In this document: positions 1-12,119 of the stretch, in pieces
Layout of the letters: each line of letters starts with the position of its first letter
Position numbering within the stretch: the stretch's first letter is position 1
From: Hofstenia miamia
Lineage: Eukaryota > Xenacoelomorpha > Acoela > Hofsteniidae
Direction: 5' to 3'
Assembly (NCBI GenBank): GCA_900660155.1
Contig: CABFPE010000003.1
Location: 2,527,934 to 2,591,933, forward strand
DNA length: 64,000 nucleotides
The notes under the pieces: generated by a model
The model's database searches: none
What the model saw: the letters and a program-made list of their open reading frames with translations, nothing else
What the model was told of the DNA's origin: nothing
Translations under genes and position numbers: made by a program

Positions 1-700
1 CAAACAACATTCACCTCTTGAATAAACAAAGAAATGGTCGTATATATAGCATGGATGATTTTTTGACTGCTTTTACGTGGTTTTGGCTCCCGATTATTGT
101 ATGGTTAACCTCCACAAAAAGTTCTGTTACCATCAGTGCGTACCTTAGTTGGCCAACTATATATGTTGTATGAAATAATAGAGTTGCTCAAATTTTTTGT
201 TTATTTACAGAATCTATACATGCATGTTACGCGAACACTAGATTTTAACTTATTTAACCGAAACAATTAAGCAAAATATTTCTATTTGTAAGGATTTTAT
301 TGTCCTTTGCAGACATCTTCACAGTCAGAAGAAATTTCTTTCAATTATGAATCTTTTTACAAATTGACCAGTGTCAAACATCCCGCTATTGCATCTGTAA
401 AATTTTCGAGTCAACTTAACGAACTTACACATTACGTTACGTCTGACTTCTGTATTACAAATATTAGTGAAGATGTGCACAATAATTCATACTTCCTATC
501 AAACAACATTCACCTCTTGAATAAACAAAGAAATGGTCGTATATATAGCATGGATGATTTTTTGACTGCTTTTACGTGGTATTCTTGCCCCCAAATCATT
601 TTTTGCTAAAAACTTCAAAAAAAGCTTTTGTTACCATCGGGGCGTACCTTAGTTGGCCAATATATTTTGTTTTATAAAATAATGTAATTATTGCTCTATT
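1..700 (+). repeat. Direct repeat, period 499 bp
   Basis: Bases 1-80 are identical to 500-579, and similarity continues in patches afterwards: a shared block around 126-160 recurs at about 626-660. The repeated unit includes the 3' part of a transposase exon. A tandem duplication inside the element is possible. An assembly duplication is less likely here, because the copies diverge beyond the first 80 bases and no N lies between them. Confidence 0.85.
313..579 (+). pseudogene. P-element transposase middle exon
   Basis: A canonical acceptor (pyrimidine-rich tract ending in TTTGCAG) precedes base 313, and the frame is open from there. The block ends with residues RNGRIYSMDDFLTAFTWYS. This resembles the segment just before the catalytic domain in THAP9/P-element transposases, where a helix carrying a 'tWYS.sayk'-like motif is usual. 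The possible donor lies just after ACGTG at about 579. Assignment to the family rests mostly on the adjacent catalytic block and is moderate on its own. Confidence 0.5.
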
Positions 701-917
701 CATATATGCATATAATTCGCGTAAGTATAACCTATTAGTGTATCATTTAGCTCTTGCATTTTTCAACATTCATTAAAATAGCATCAGAGTATAATTATAT
801 GCTGGGAATTTATAATTGCCCAACTTTTAGGTGCGCACCTTGCAACGAATAACGGCGGTTTACAAATCTACAGAAGACAACGACTTTTTATTTCATTTTT
901 TTTAAATTACCACAGCG

Positions 918-1717
918 ATCAAAAAACTGTTGGTTAATTATTGATGAAATTTATATTAAGCCGTCATTGGTGTACAGAGGAGGCAGCATCTTTGGTCAAG
1001 CTTTTGGACGATGTTAACAAATTAGCTCACACAATACTCGCGATAATGGTCAAGCCTTTCTTTTCCAATTCATGTCGTCATAATTTCATTTTATCATCTT
1101 TTTTTCAACAAGAAGATCTTGAAGGTCACTTTGGCCATTTTCGACAGTCTTCGTGTGGCAAGTATTACATTACAACCGCAGATGTAATGTTTACTCATAA
1201 CATAGATAGAGCAAAACTGCTTTTGGAGTTAGGGGAGCATTTTAGTTGGTCTGACAGTGTTCATTCTTGCAATTTATGTACTCTTCAATTTCTTGAAGAT
1301 GATGTTAATATATTAGATAATTTAATGAACTACGTCAGTGAAATTAGGTCAGATGAAAAGAGGTGTCTCTATTACATTTGTGGATATGTTGCTTCAACAG
1401 AAATACTGCTTTTGTCGCATGAACATCCGTCTGAACCCGGTGCCTTTTTTACTAAATTAAACCGAGGAGGATTACACCATCCATCACATGATTTTGTGGA
1501 ATACGTGTTTTGCTGCTACTCTTACTTTACCAAATCTAAAACGAAATATTGCCGAAATCGTTTATATAATTTTCTTCAAGAAATTGGTGATGTTGTTCAG
1601 TTTAGGTCTACACCAAAATCTGTACTTATGAAGTTGGTTAATATTTTTCTTAAAGGACTATCGGTTTTGAATAAGGCACAGCAAAGTAATGCTAGAAAGT
1701 TAACCAAATTTGCATAA
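918..1717 (+). pseudogene. P-element transposase catalytic and C-terminal block (broken)
   Basis: The first part (about 930-1000) reads LIIDEIYIKPSLVYRGG. After a frame change near 1000-1010 the open frame continues with DVNKLAHTILAIMVK, then jumps directly to FFQQEDLEGHFGHFRQ. This suggests that much of the RNase H insertion domain has been deleted around 1071-1080. The remainder carries the C-terminal hallmarks ITTADVMFTHNIDRAK, YICGYVAST and LNRGGLHHPSHDF and ends at a TAA at 1717. In the P-element family this part completes the RNase H fold. The loss of the middle makes the copy inactive. Confidence 0.75.
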
Positions 1718-2091
1718 TCAATTTAAATTTTGTAAAATGAAAATAATCTTTAATGCTTTTTAATCAAGGCGTAATTTACCTGTTATCTTACATGTAACAT
1801 TTGATTTTTATTTATAAAATAATGATGTCGCATTACTATACTGATGTAGCTATTAGATATATATAGTGATTTTGTAATTTTAAAAGCATCTAAATGCTAT
1901 AAATTTCATTGTGTATGAAAAATATCATTTTAGCATGAAAATACAAAATATTGAGCCAGCCCTCAAGTTTTAAGCGAGATTTCGGTGTCATGTCCTGTTA
2001 TTATGTACTCCTTGTTCTATAATAAGATAATAAACTTCAAAGGATATTTTTGAAAGGTGATGATTAATACAAAAATATAAAAGTATGGGCC

Positions 2092-2848
2092 AGCGTTGTC
2101 AGTGACCCATGGGTCGTTAAACCCATGGATCAAATGGGACACTTTTTGCTGGGTCAGGTGGTTTAATCGTGGCGTGTGTCATAATTAATTACAGCAGTTA
2201 TACCCCTCCTGCATGCAGTTATCATTTTCGTTTTTATATTTTCTAGCAAAAAAGCAACGAAAAGTAATTATTGGTGGTCTTGGTGCCACACCATTGACAG
2301 AGGACTTAAAATATATAACATCATATTTAGACGAGAAGTACTGGACGTTGCTGAATTCACTTCACTACATTGCAACCTATCTTGATATAAGTCTTAGATT
2401 GTTTTCTTTTGTCAATAATGCAAGGGATCGAATCTCGTTTTTGCAGGAAACTCAACATGAGTTCTTAAAGCCATATCTAATTGGTGTAATAGGCAAGGAA
2501 TTTAGCAAATCTTCAGAACGTATCAAGGAATCGCAAGAATCATCCCATTTCGATACAACTCCAACTCCCGCAAAGAAAGGAAAAGTTTATCCTTTCGCTG
2601 CATTTCGTGCAGCGGTTTCTTTTCCATCTCCTGTTGCTGTGCCAGATCGACATCGCCTATCATCCGCCGAAGTTGCAGAAGCCGAGTTGTCTCAATATGA
2701 CACAACCGCTCTGTTGGAAGCGGCTTTCGAGCGAACCTTTAACCCACTCAAATGGTGGAGTGACTATAAGTATAAAATGCCTTCAGCTGCCAAAAGTGAG
2801 AGAACTTTCTTTGCCACTGGTCGAATAATCATGCCTGACAGAAATTAA
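2092..2848 (+). mobile_element. hAT transposon relic, C-terminal transposase end
   Basis: The open frame at about 2240-2848 ends with NPLKWWSDYKYKMPS followed by KSERTFFATGRIIMPDRN. This is the hAT dimerisation motif, which in the family usually reads 'P..WW......P.L' then 'SERVFS.aGr....RRN'. Just upstream, 2092-2160 starts with CAGCGTTGTCAGTGACCC and contains the 12-bp palindrome GACCCATGGGTC. This looks like a hAT terminal region, but no matching right end was found. If the left end is real, most of the transposase is deleted. The tail itself is well supported; the outer limits are not. Confidence 0.65.
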
Positions 2849-2997
2849 CTTAATAGTGATACCGTGGAATCACAAATTGTCGTCAAAGAGGCGTTCAAAA
2901 ACAAGTTTTTTAGCTTATAAGTTTTTAATATAAGTAAATTTTAATTTGTTTTATGGGGTGTATGAACAAAAAGTGTGTGTGGGCGTCAAATAATTTG

Positions 2998-3253
2998 GAT
3001 TTTATTTGGATATACTTGCTCGAAGATACCATTAGCTGCTCAAAAATGTGAAACTCCTGGATATCCTCAACTTCTTGGCTTAGCATTAAAATATAGGCCA
3101 ACATTTTAGTGTCATTATCAATCATAAGCAGCCCAATAATTTTTTACTAAATTTAATTGCTTCTTATAACTCACGAAATAAAAAAAGCATATAAAATTTA
3201 AAAGCACTACAAAATTGAATGGTATCTTCGAGCAAGTATTTCCAAATAAAATC
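2998..3253. repeat. Long inverted repeat, 36-bp arms (MITE-like)
   Basis: The arm at 2998-3033 is the reverse complement of 3218-3253 with one mismatch in 36 bases. The two are separated by 184 AT-rich bases without a coding frame. Arms of this length and identity suggest a young MITE or a foldback element. I could not define a target-site duplication, so the family is open. Confidence 0.8.
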
Positions 3254-6200
3254 ACATGTTGTACATGTTAACTGAAAATGCGGTTATCTCATACATTCCA
3301 CAACTAATGATTCGCAACAAATTTGGTAATCAATATAACATATTTCAAACCAAAAGAACTCATTGCAATCTTTGTGGAAATAACTGATATTGATTCGAAA
3401 ACCATCCATTCCTGATTTGTAATGCTTTTCAAGACTCCCAAAAGTTAGATAATTTTAAGTAGCGTCATATTGGCAAAGTACGTAAATGTTTTTAAATAAT
3501 TTCATTTTTACGAGCTGTTATTGTTCTTAGCTGTATTCTCTGGGGATACCTCATCTCCCATTAGCAGTTTATCACACAAAGTCCCTTGGCTTCAGATGTC
3601 TTAGCAAGTAAACATTAAGTTGATAAATTCATGGAAGATGTACAAAAGATAAGGCCAAGGCGGCATGGCAAGCCAATTAACAATTGGTGAGAATCAAACA
3701 TACATAATGCTACATAAAAAAGTTTCATTAACATTTGAAAAAATCTGTTTAAATTTTAAAAATAATAATTAATTCTTCAAAAATATGTGTTTAATGAAAA
3801 TACGTCTTTTAGAAGAGCTAATCAATTGTGCTACAAATTGCCACAGATGAGCTATAAATGATTTATTGCTATGCACAATGTGATGAAAAATAAAATTTAC
3901 ATTTTGAAATTTTACATGGTATCTTTTTGATTTTTCAAAACTTTTATAAGTTTCTAACAACCGAAATATTGAAGACATTTTTTGCCAAGGACTATAAAAT
4001 GGTCCGAAAATAAGCTGTTTTCAAAACGTTAAATTTCAGGCCTACGGTGGTAGGCAAAGCCAGGTTTGCTACAGAGTTTTGAACCCATAAAAATCTCTGC
4101 TCACACAGGCTTAACATCTATATCACAAATGCTAACAATATGACAGGGAATAAATTTTCACAATACTTTTATAAGATTAGCATAATTGCAATTTACAAAG
4201 TCAAAAATGTTTTGGTAACTAGCACACATATACTCGATGGCTTACCTTTGTTAGAGCCCCCCTTGTTAAAATTTTAGCACTACACTACTGGAATAGGGTT
4301 GGCATAACCCCCCAAATTTTCGAGAGGATGCTGAGCCCGCCTGGAAAATGCTTATTCCAAGTGTCTTGCATTGTTTTTTCGGTGTCTAACCAACACAATT
4401 TCAGTAGTTGCTAGTATAGTATGTAAATGTACATCTAACTACATTGGGCCTCATTCGCATTGACCAAAGTTGTGTAGCAGTAATTGTTAAAACGCTTTGT
4501 GGAATTTTATCAACTTTTACTCTGTTTGAAAATACTGTAATAGGCTGAATTTCTGCACAGTGGTTTAATTAAACAAAACATTTCATGATCTTTGATAAAT
4601 GCAGACATTCAATTTCAAATGATAAAACCCTCGCGTTTTCATTGTTATTATTATATTAATTAAATAGCATTTATTTACCTGTCCAATAATTTTAGACTGA
4701 TACAGTAGCAATGATCGAAAATATTGTATTTAACCCTCATCATCATTAATTTTTCTGTAATGCTTTAACCATTTGTTGTCAAATTGTCAACAATAAACAT
4801 GTATTTGATAAGACAGAAAAATCATTACTTATTTTTTTGAAAATGCATTTGATTATTACTGTAAATCCTATTACATGCTTGTATAAATAACATTTGATAG
4901 TAATTATATTTTTAATTGCAAAGTAAGCAGCATATAAGCACAACATTAAATGTAATTATAAGCAGAACTCAACACACATACGAATAACCTATCCTGTTTC
5001 AAAGGCCTGAGCTTTGGGACTAAGTAATGTAGTGGGCCTTTGAACTAAAATTGAAATATGATCTTAAATGAAGCTAACTGGAACCACGGATTTCAGAAAT
5101 TTTTCAAATTCGTCAGAAATGGATACATCTACATAATTTAATTCCTCCCAAGCTTACAGTACAATAAATTACATCTTCCATGTGGAAGTACTTCTATTCT
5201 ATAGATGAATCCATTGTGTAAGATGTAGACTTGGAATTTATTGAATATTTCATCTTTAAATTAAATTTTTATCAAAATTGTTTTGATTATGTTCAAATTC
5301 TAAATTGCAAAGTGCTGAAAGGAATGTAGAATGTTTTTCTTTCTTCATAACACATTGAAAAATAAAGATAAGATATTGGAGTAGACATTATGTTGCTAAT
5401 TTGGTTAATATACAATCAAAGTTGAACAGAAGTAAGATCTTCCTCTTTACTTTTTTTCCGTTTAAAGCCTACCATTTAAACATTCATAGAGTGGTAAAGT
5501 TGCAAATTACATCCATCTTCAAAGTGATATATGTCTAATAAACAAACCTAATGCTGTTAAAAACCAATTAGAAACAAATTTTGTTCTATATATAAATTTT
5601 TTATATTTATGCTCTTTATAATTTGTATTCCTTTTTGAAAATATCATCTATTATTAATGAATTATTGCTGTTATTCAGTTTTTGTCTGCAAAGTTTTACA
5701 TTATATAGTTTATGCACACAATTATATCCATAAATCAATCATTAAAAACTGATTAATTGGCTTCTCTTAAGTGCATTTCACAATGCCAAAAACTGCACAA
5801 TCAATGTCTCAATGTTTCAGAAGGTATTTGCAGTGAAATTAAGGACTTGTCATTACGAGGAGATATTCTATTCTACTCTAACTGCATTTCTGAAGTGTTC
5901 TTTGACAAGAATTCGCAAATTCTGCAAAATATTACCACGGCTAATCATAGATCAAGGTGTACCTAAAATGCTTGCACTCCAAACAGATATCAATATATTT
6001 TCATGACGAATAGTTTAAGGAAGCAGAGTGAGAGAATGTGTAAGATAGTGGGTAATGTTCACTCCTTGATTCATTCAAGAGGACATCCATTTTTCAATCT
6101 GAAACCTACCTCTACAATTTAGTGGAGACAGAAAGAAAGTCATTTTACAAATGGGTTTGCCTTAATGATTATATGACGTCGTATTGACCTGTGGTAATTG

Positions 6201-7339
6201 TGAGGCCATTAGATATTCTAATTTAGTGCCCCGGGTGTTCATAAAAAGAATTGAAGAAGATACAGCAGTTGAAGAAATTTCTTCCCATTTTGTGGGATTT
6301 CTCACTTCAAAGCTGTATTAAGTATTGCTTTTTTGTAATCAATAACTCTCCAGTTTGCATTTCCTCCAACCCCACGCAGACTAATGCAGGGCCTGTTTAA
6401 ATTATATAATTAACTAATTATTGTTTATTATTTAATCATGTAAATATACTATTTTTTGTTTATTTGCTTGTGATCAGAACTATGCCTTGATTTTTCGCCA
6501 TGGACAGCACTGCACCAAAGTTAATAAAATTTTCAAGCACGCCACTGGCATGACACGAAAAACAGTAAATTTTTGAATTTATAAGAAATTCTAGATGAAA
6601 TCTCTGTAAATGACAAGTTTTTGGCACTGAACTTTTTGCATAGTTTAACAAATTGCTCAAGAAACACAATTTTTGATGAATTTAATATACAAATTAATAG
6701 ATTTAGAAAATAAAAATAATAATTATATTTTTACAGATTTTAATGTGGGCTGAGAACGACATGGGCTTGAAATATCTGTAAATATATGCAATGGCAGAAG
6801 CATGCCATGATTGCGGCACAGCATGGTTCCACCATTGAATATATTAAAATAAATAAATAAGTAAATACATAAATACATAGATAAATAATTGTTGTCTTTG
6901 TATCATGAAAATATAAATTTTAAAGAAATTTGTGAACTAAACAAAAATCTTTAAATTTAGTCATTGGACTATTAGTGACGGCATCAATGACTTTTTTAAA
7001 TCCTTAATAAGGTTAAGTTGTTATGACTCAGTAAAATTTTAAAAATCTTCAATGGCGTCAAAACCCATATTGATATATTCTTTTTCTAATTTTGTTGGAT
7101 TAACTACATAAACAGTCTTCAAAAAAGAAAAATCAACAAACTTGTTTGAAATGTTGCACTGGCCACCAAATTTATAGATAAAAGAATACTAATATCATCA
7201 GTGTTCCAATACATATATGAAACAATATGGGTTGGAGTAGATACATCCCATCAAATTTAAAATGTTTTGAATACCACAGGCATTGCCTTGAATGACTGCA
7301 TTTCTATCTGTATATTGCACCTATAAATAACAAATAAGA
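3254..7339. other. AT-rich non-coding stretch
   Basis: No convincing gene is seen; open frames are short and lack recognisable domains. Around 4250-4340 a GC-richer patch ends in a sequence whose reverse complement begins CAGTAGTGTAGTGC, similar to hAT-type ends, but its partner was not found. A short (AAAT)n-like simple repeat lies at about 6846-6890. Confidence 0.6.
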
Positions 7340-8222
7340 TTAACTCTTTCCAGGCGGGTAATTTTTAGCACTATGCGGGAAATTTTTTTAAAATTAAATA
7401 AATATCTAAAAAGGTTCCAAAATGACACTGTATATTTGAATCAACATGTCAAAACATCTAAAATAAATGTTATGCAATATCATGGTATTTATCGTAACAT
7501 TTGCCATGATGAAGGCCTGGAAAAGGCTCTTCACAGCCGACACAATGGAAACGTGAAAGTTTTCGTTTCAGTCCATCTGAAGTGCACTGAACACATATCT
7601 TCTGCGGCCATTTCTTTTTACCAGTTTGAGGAATGTGCTCCAGGCGATGCTCCTTATGTTCAGACTCGACTGCCTCAACATAGTCAAAGTATGAAACACC
7701 TGGTGCAGTGAGTGGATCATCGAAGAATTCTTCCTCGGAATTAGTGGCCTCATAGTCCTCAAAGTCACTCGCTGTGTCACTGTCATCAATATCTGTGTCC
7801 TGATCAAAGTTACTTTCATCACTGTCATAATCAAAATCACTTTCATCACTGTCATAAAATTCCATATTCTGCAAATCCATAATCAGCAAAATGTTGTAAA
7901 AGCAAGCAATGATAAAAAACAATTCTGAATCAAAGCAAAATATTGTATAAAAACAAGCAAAGATGAAACGCAATGCTAAATCAAAGTAATCAATATTTCA
8001 AGTGTATTATTTCAAGTGTAAAATGTTGAAAATAGAAACCTGAATTTTCATTGGTTGATGACTCACACATAATCTGCTAATACGTTATCAAAGTAAATTG
8101 TATCTTTATAGACAGTAAAACCGGCGGGAAGCATTAAAAATACCTACGGGTGAAGCTATTACATTGTAATAAATAATAAAATACCCTACGTAACTCTAAC
8201 GCACCCGCCAGGAATGGGTTAA
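7340..8222 (-). mobile_element. piggyBac-family element, internally deleted
   Basis: The element is bounded by TTAA at 7340-7343 and 8219-8222, the target duplication used by piggyBac. Next to them are terminal inverted repeats, CTCTTTCCAGGCGGGT on the left and CCCATTCCTGGCGGGT on the right (read inward), differing at three positions. Subterminal GGCGGG/GCGGGA motifs recur on both sides. At 883 bp it is far shorter than an autonomous copy of about 2.3 kb or more. The minus-strand ORF inside keeps both termini of a piggyBac transposase but not its DDE core. Confidence 0.88.
7470..7880 (-). CDS. piggyBac-derived small protein: acidic N-terminus joined to C-terminal zinc-binding domain
   Basis: The 136-residue ORF starts at the ATG at 7878-7880. 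Residues 1-55 are strongly acidic with SDES/SDFD-type repeats, as in many piggyBac transposase N-termini. Residues 79-136 match the C-terminal cysteine-rich domain: EHRLEHIPQTGKKKWPQK, then C96, C99, C113, C116, H125, C128 and H133, a cross-brace zinc pattern. The central RNase H-like DDD domain is absent, yet the frame is intact across the junction. The family domain binds the element's own ends, so this product could bind DNA without cutting it. The frame upstream of this ATG is also open (to 7973) but consists of a duplicated AT-rich leader, so I prefer this start. Expression is unknown. Confidence 0.7.
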   Translation of the reverse strand: MDLQNMEFYDSDESDFDYDSDESNFDQDTDIDDSDTASDFEDYEATNSEEEFFDDPLTAPGVSYFDYVEAVESEHKEHRLEHIPQTGKKKWPQKICVQCTSDGLKRKLSRFHCVGCEEPFPGLHHGKCYDKYHDIA

Positions 8223-9380
8223 ATTATATTTCACTATAAGTTTTCATTTCTTTGATCAATTATGGGCCTTCAGAAGATATAATTTATGAATTGTAAAATA
8301 CATATATGTCATTTACTAGAATGTCTTCAAAAATTAATGGTTGAAATATGCTATTGATTTTTATATGTAATAATAAGAAAAGTCTAACAACATGTGTTAT
8401 TTCAGTTTCATAGTAAGAGCTAAAAACACATTATTTGATATATATTTAGATCCACTGAATCTTACCTCATGTAAGAAAGTTAACACAAACACAAAACCCT
8501 ATTTGCCTTTTTGGGCTTCTGTATCCTTAAATGGGGTCTTTGTTAAATAGATGTTAGAAAATGAATGACATTTAAAATATTAATTTCTAATTAACTGTAA
8601 ACCTAGGTATCATTTGGAGTGAGGCCACTGCAAGGATTAGCTCGCAGGGTAGCTCATTTCTCCTGAAGCCATACAGATGATATCACTAGTTTAATAAATA
8701 ATTAGATAATGATAACAAAATAACCCAATACTGATGTTGTAGATTAGTGGTATTCTTTAGAATCTCCAACTAATTTATGGGAAACAAAACACGGTATTTT
8801 CTTAGTTAACTTTTATTAAAAGCCTTCATTTAATAGTTGAAGTGGTGAGGATCAATTAACTTCACAAAACAGCAAACTGCACTTTAATAATACATAGAAA
8901 AATTACAGATGGGTAGTTAAACATTGTTGTTGACATAAGTCAATGCAAAGTGTAATGACCCCATCCTCCATGTTATTCTCTATGTAATTTATAGACAATC
9001 TTAGCATTTATACAGGCCATTTAAATTTCAATTTTCGTGTGCTATTTTACAATTCGTCATACAATTTAGTATTAAACTACACTTGGTTAAAATAATTAAT
9101 TTTTTGACTAAAATCAAATCCAAAAAGTAATGGTCACAACTAAAATAACTAACTTTTATTAAATAGCCACAACTAAATAATTTAAAAAAGCTCCAAAGGC
9201 TATTCTGAAATTATACATATAACACCAATGTAGTGATATTACATTCCCCCACCAGAGCAGATTAATTGTAAAATTTACTGAGCATCCCTGGCAGACCTAC
9301 CAACAACATGTAGGCTTTTGTAATTAATTTCATAGACAAATTATCACTCCAAATCTTTATTCTCGCAAATTCTATTTGCT
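8223..9380. other. AT-rich non-coding stretch
   Basis: No coding frame, RNA gene or paired repeat was recognised. Confidence 0.5.
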
Positions 9381-12119
9381 TCATTGTTTCACTACTGCTT
9401 CAAGTTCTCTAGTGATGTGAATTTTGTATCGTGCATAGGTTGGATCTTTTAGGCAATGATATATTTTGTATTTTTTCTGTAAACTATTAATTTTCCTTGC
9501 AAATATCAAACAATACTTAGCATAGAGGCATAAACCTTTTAGAGCTATCATTAGTTGCAAAACTGCATCTATATCATTCTGATGTGCTTCTTTCCTACTT
9601 ATTTGTGTATCCAGGTAAAATGTATAAGCATATCCCATAATGACATACCAGGTGATATTGAATTGTAAATAACTGAAATATGTCTCAGTACATCTTCTTG
9701 CTGATACTCCAGCTCTTATCATTGTTGTTATCTTGATGCAATAAGTCACATCATAATAGCAGTTGTCTTTCTCCCAGCAATCTAGCCAAGCTAAATCATT
9801 AGTGGCTGAAAATAGAATTAATACGCACAGATCTAACTCCTTATAATGTTTTTAATTTTCTTTAACTGTAAGTGAATTGGCATACCTTTTTGATACATAT
9901 CTCTCATTGTTAGCTTTCCATCAATGTAGACTCTCTCTTTCTCTATAAACAAAAGTTTTCATTTTCCTTTTCACATCTCTAAGGTTGTTGATACAGTTGA
10001 GGCTATGTGGTATACTGGTGTAGTCTTGGTTTTCTTTTTTTCACTCTATATTCTGGTTGTACCAAGAATGTGTGTATTACTCTTATTACTCCAGGTGGTA
10101 TGCATAATAGATTTTCTTTGCATATTTTTCTTTCCAGTTCAGTAAAATTAGGTAACTCTTTTCCTAATCTACCCTTTCCAATCATTACTGGGTAATTCAT
10201 TACTGCTCTGTCAATATTTCGCCAAAACAAAGTTGATAATCCTTTGTATTGTAGATGACAGATATCTATTATTCTCATTAACATTTTTGCTGTTGCTCAT
10301 TCAATGTCCAGTGCTATCACTGTATCCAGTTTTAACATTTTATTGAAAAGAAAATCTTTGTCATCATGACAGTATTGTTGTAGTTTGTTGCTCCATATTT
10401 TCTCAGAACTATTCCCAGCTGTGGAGTTTTTTTGATTTCTTCTATGATTGCTATGCATTCTTCTTCCATAATATGCCACTGTTGAACATGTTAGTGTTCC
10501 AAACTTCTAGCAACTCTCAAACCCCTAGGATGCATAGAATTTCTAAATGTACCTAACAGTTCTTCCTCCATGTGGAATTATTCTGGTGATTTTATGATAT
10601 GTTCCAGTATTCTGATTGGTATAATACAATTTTCTTCTTTCAAGAGTATGCTGCGCATTTCATGGATTTTACTATATGAACTTGTTAGGTATGCTTCATC
10701 CCATGGATAGAAAACCACATTGTTCTTGTTACATATATTGCTTTACCAATTCAATGTACTTAAGTGTGGACGTGTCTATATTTTTCATCAGACTTTCTGT
10801 GCATAGGGGTCCATTTTTTATGGCATAAAATTTATATTTCATTTTACGATTAGAGTGACAAATTCCGGTGATGTTCATGATGATGATTAGCAATTTTTTC
10901 CAAACATATGTTTTCTTCCAACTAGCAGTGAACAGTTTTTTTATTGATATAAAATCTTCTTTCCCCTTTTGTGAGGCAATGTTGCTACAGCTGTTTTGTA
11001 TAGTAACCAATTCTTTGTTTTCAGGGTGGCCAGACACAATGCAAGTTCATATTTCTTCTTTCAACACAGGTGTTCTCTCAGTTCTCTATTCATGGGTAGT
11101 TTCAACTGCTCTGCTTCTGTTATGAAAATATTTAAAATCCAGATTGCTGCTACCTCTTAACTCCCATGACAGATGTATTTTGTCCAATGCCTTCTCTACT
11201 GTGTGATGGTATCTTCCAGGAGGAAACTTTATGTCTATCCTTAGCCATTCTTTATCAATTGGTTGTATCAATTTGATATCTTTCTAACAGTTGTAGACTT
11301 TCGATAATATCTCTTGGCTTTGCAATAAAGCAAATGACGGTTTGACATCTGTGATGTTTGATGTGTTAAATTCTATATTAGTCAGTTCCATCAACTGCAC
11401 TTGCATAACTACATCCAATGTGATTCTTGTGGCCACCATTAACCTATGGCCCCGTAATTTCTTGTTTAATAATATATTGGTATACACTAACCTCATTATC
11501 AAATCTGTTTTATCTGCTAATCCCAAAATATGGTATTCTCTGTGTGTAGTATGATAAAGTTCTCCATCTGGTAGTGTAAACTTTGTATGCGATCTGATAT
11601 TTTCACTTCTCTGTGTATCAGTACAACACAAATCCCAGCTTGTTTTGCCAATTTGTGACATATTTCAATTCTCCATGATCTTGTTTTCATATACTTCATC
11701 AATTCTGAAAATATATATTATCATTAAGTTTTTATAATCTACATTGATTGACTCAATCTTCTTGATGTTGTGGTTCATTGCTAGAAACTGGTTTAAATTA
11801 TCTAGCTTGAAATTACCTTCAATGTGTGCACTGTACTTTTCCAATAGTTTCACAGCAGATCTATCTTCATATGGCGTAAAGACATTAAAACTTTGTTCTA
11901 CTCTTTAATTGGAGTTCTCAATTTAGACGTACGAAATTATTCAATTAGTTATTTGACTAAATGAAATGGTGCTATATTTTTAGTTATTTAAATTTCTGCT
12001 AATTTTGACGCAGTAAAATTAATAGCAGAAGACTAGATTGTACCAGTTCAATATTTGTCGATATTTTTACAGTATGCATTTCTATTTATCATCTCTGATG
12101 GTCTTTAGCTAATCTTTGT
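9381..12119 (-). other. Cluster of minus-strand ORFs of unknown nature
   Basis: Several minus-strand frames of 60-125 codons (for example 9381-9749, 10003-10284, 10729-11037, 11284-11661, 11665-11853) follow one another and use different phases. Their density on one strand exceeds what surrounds them and suggests decayed coding DNA. None shows a domain I recognise. They lie 3' of the Ty3/gypsy pol remnant in its own orientation, so they may be the rest of that fossil, or an unrelated older repeat. Confidence 0.4.

Larger units (their letters stand above)
1..1717 (+). mobile_element. P-element-type DNA transposon relic (THAP9-like transposase)
   Basis: Two coding blocks in the order expected of a P-element/THAP9 transposase lie here: a middle block at 313-579 and the RNase H-like plus C-terminal block at about 930-1717. 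Family-typical strings include LIIDEIYIKPS (first acidic residue at 943-945), YICGYVAST and LNRGGLHHPS. The N-terminal THAP zinc finger lies outside the window or is lost. Terminal inverted repeats were not found, so the outer limits are uncertain. The element is inactive: frames change within it and part of the catalytic core is missing. It also contains a 499-bp direct repeat. A domesticated host gene is less likely because of the frame breaks. Confidence 0.75.

Noticed and set aside
4250-4340. A hAT-like end (CAGTAGTGTAGTGC on the minus strand)
   Set aside because: No partner end or target duplication was found, so it is not called as an element.
9381-11853. Reading the minus-strand ORFs as an envelope or integrase region of the neighbouring LTR fossil
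   Set aside because: No motif of either could be identified, so they are left as unassigned.
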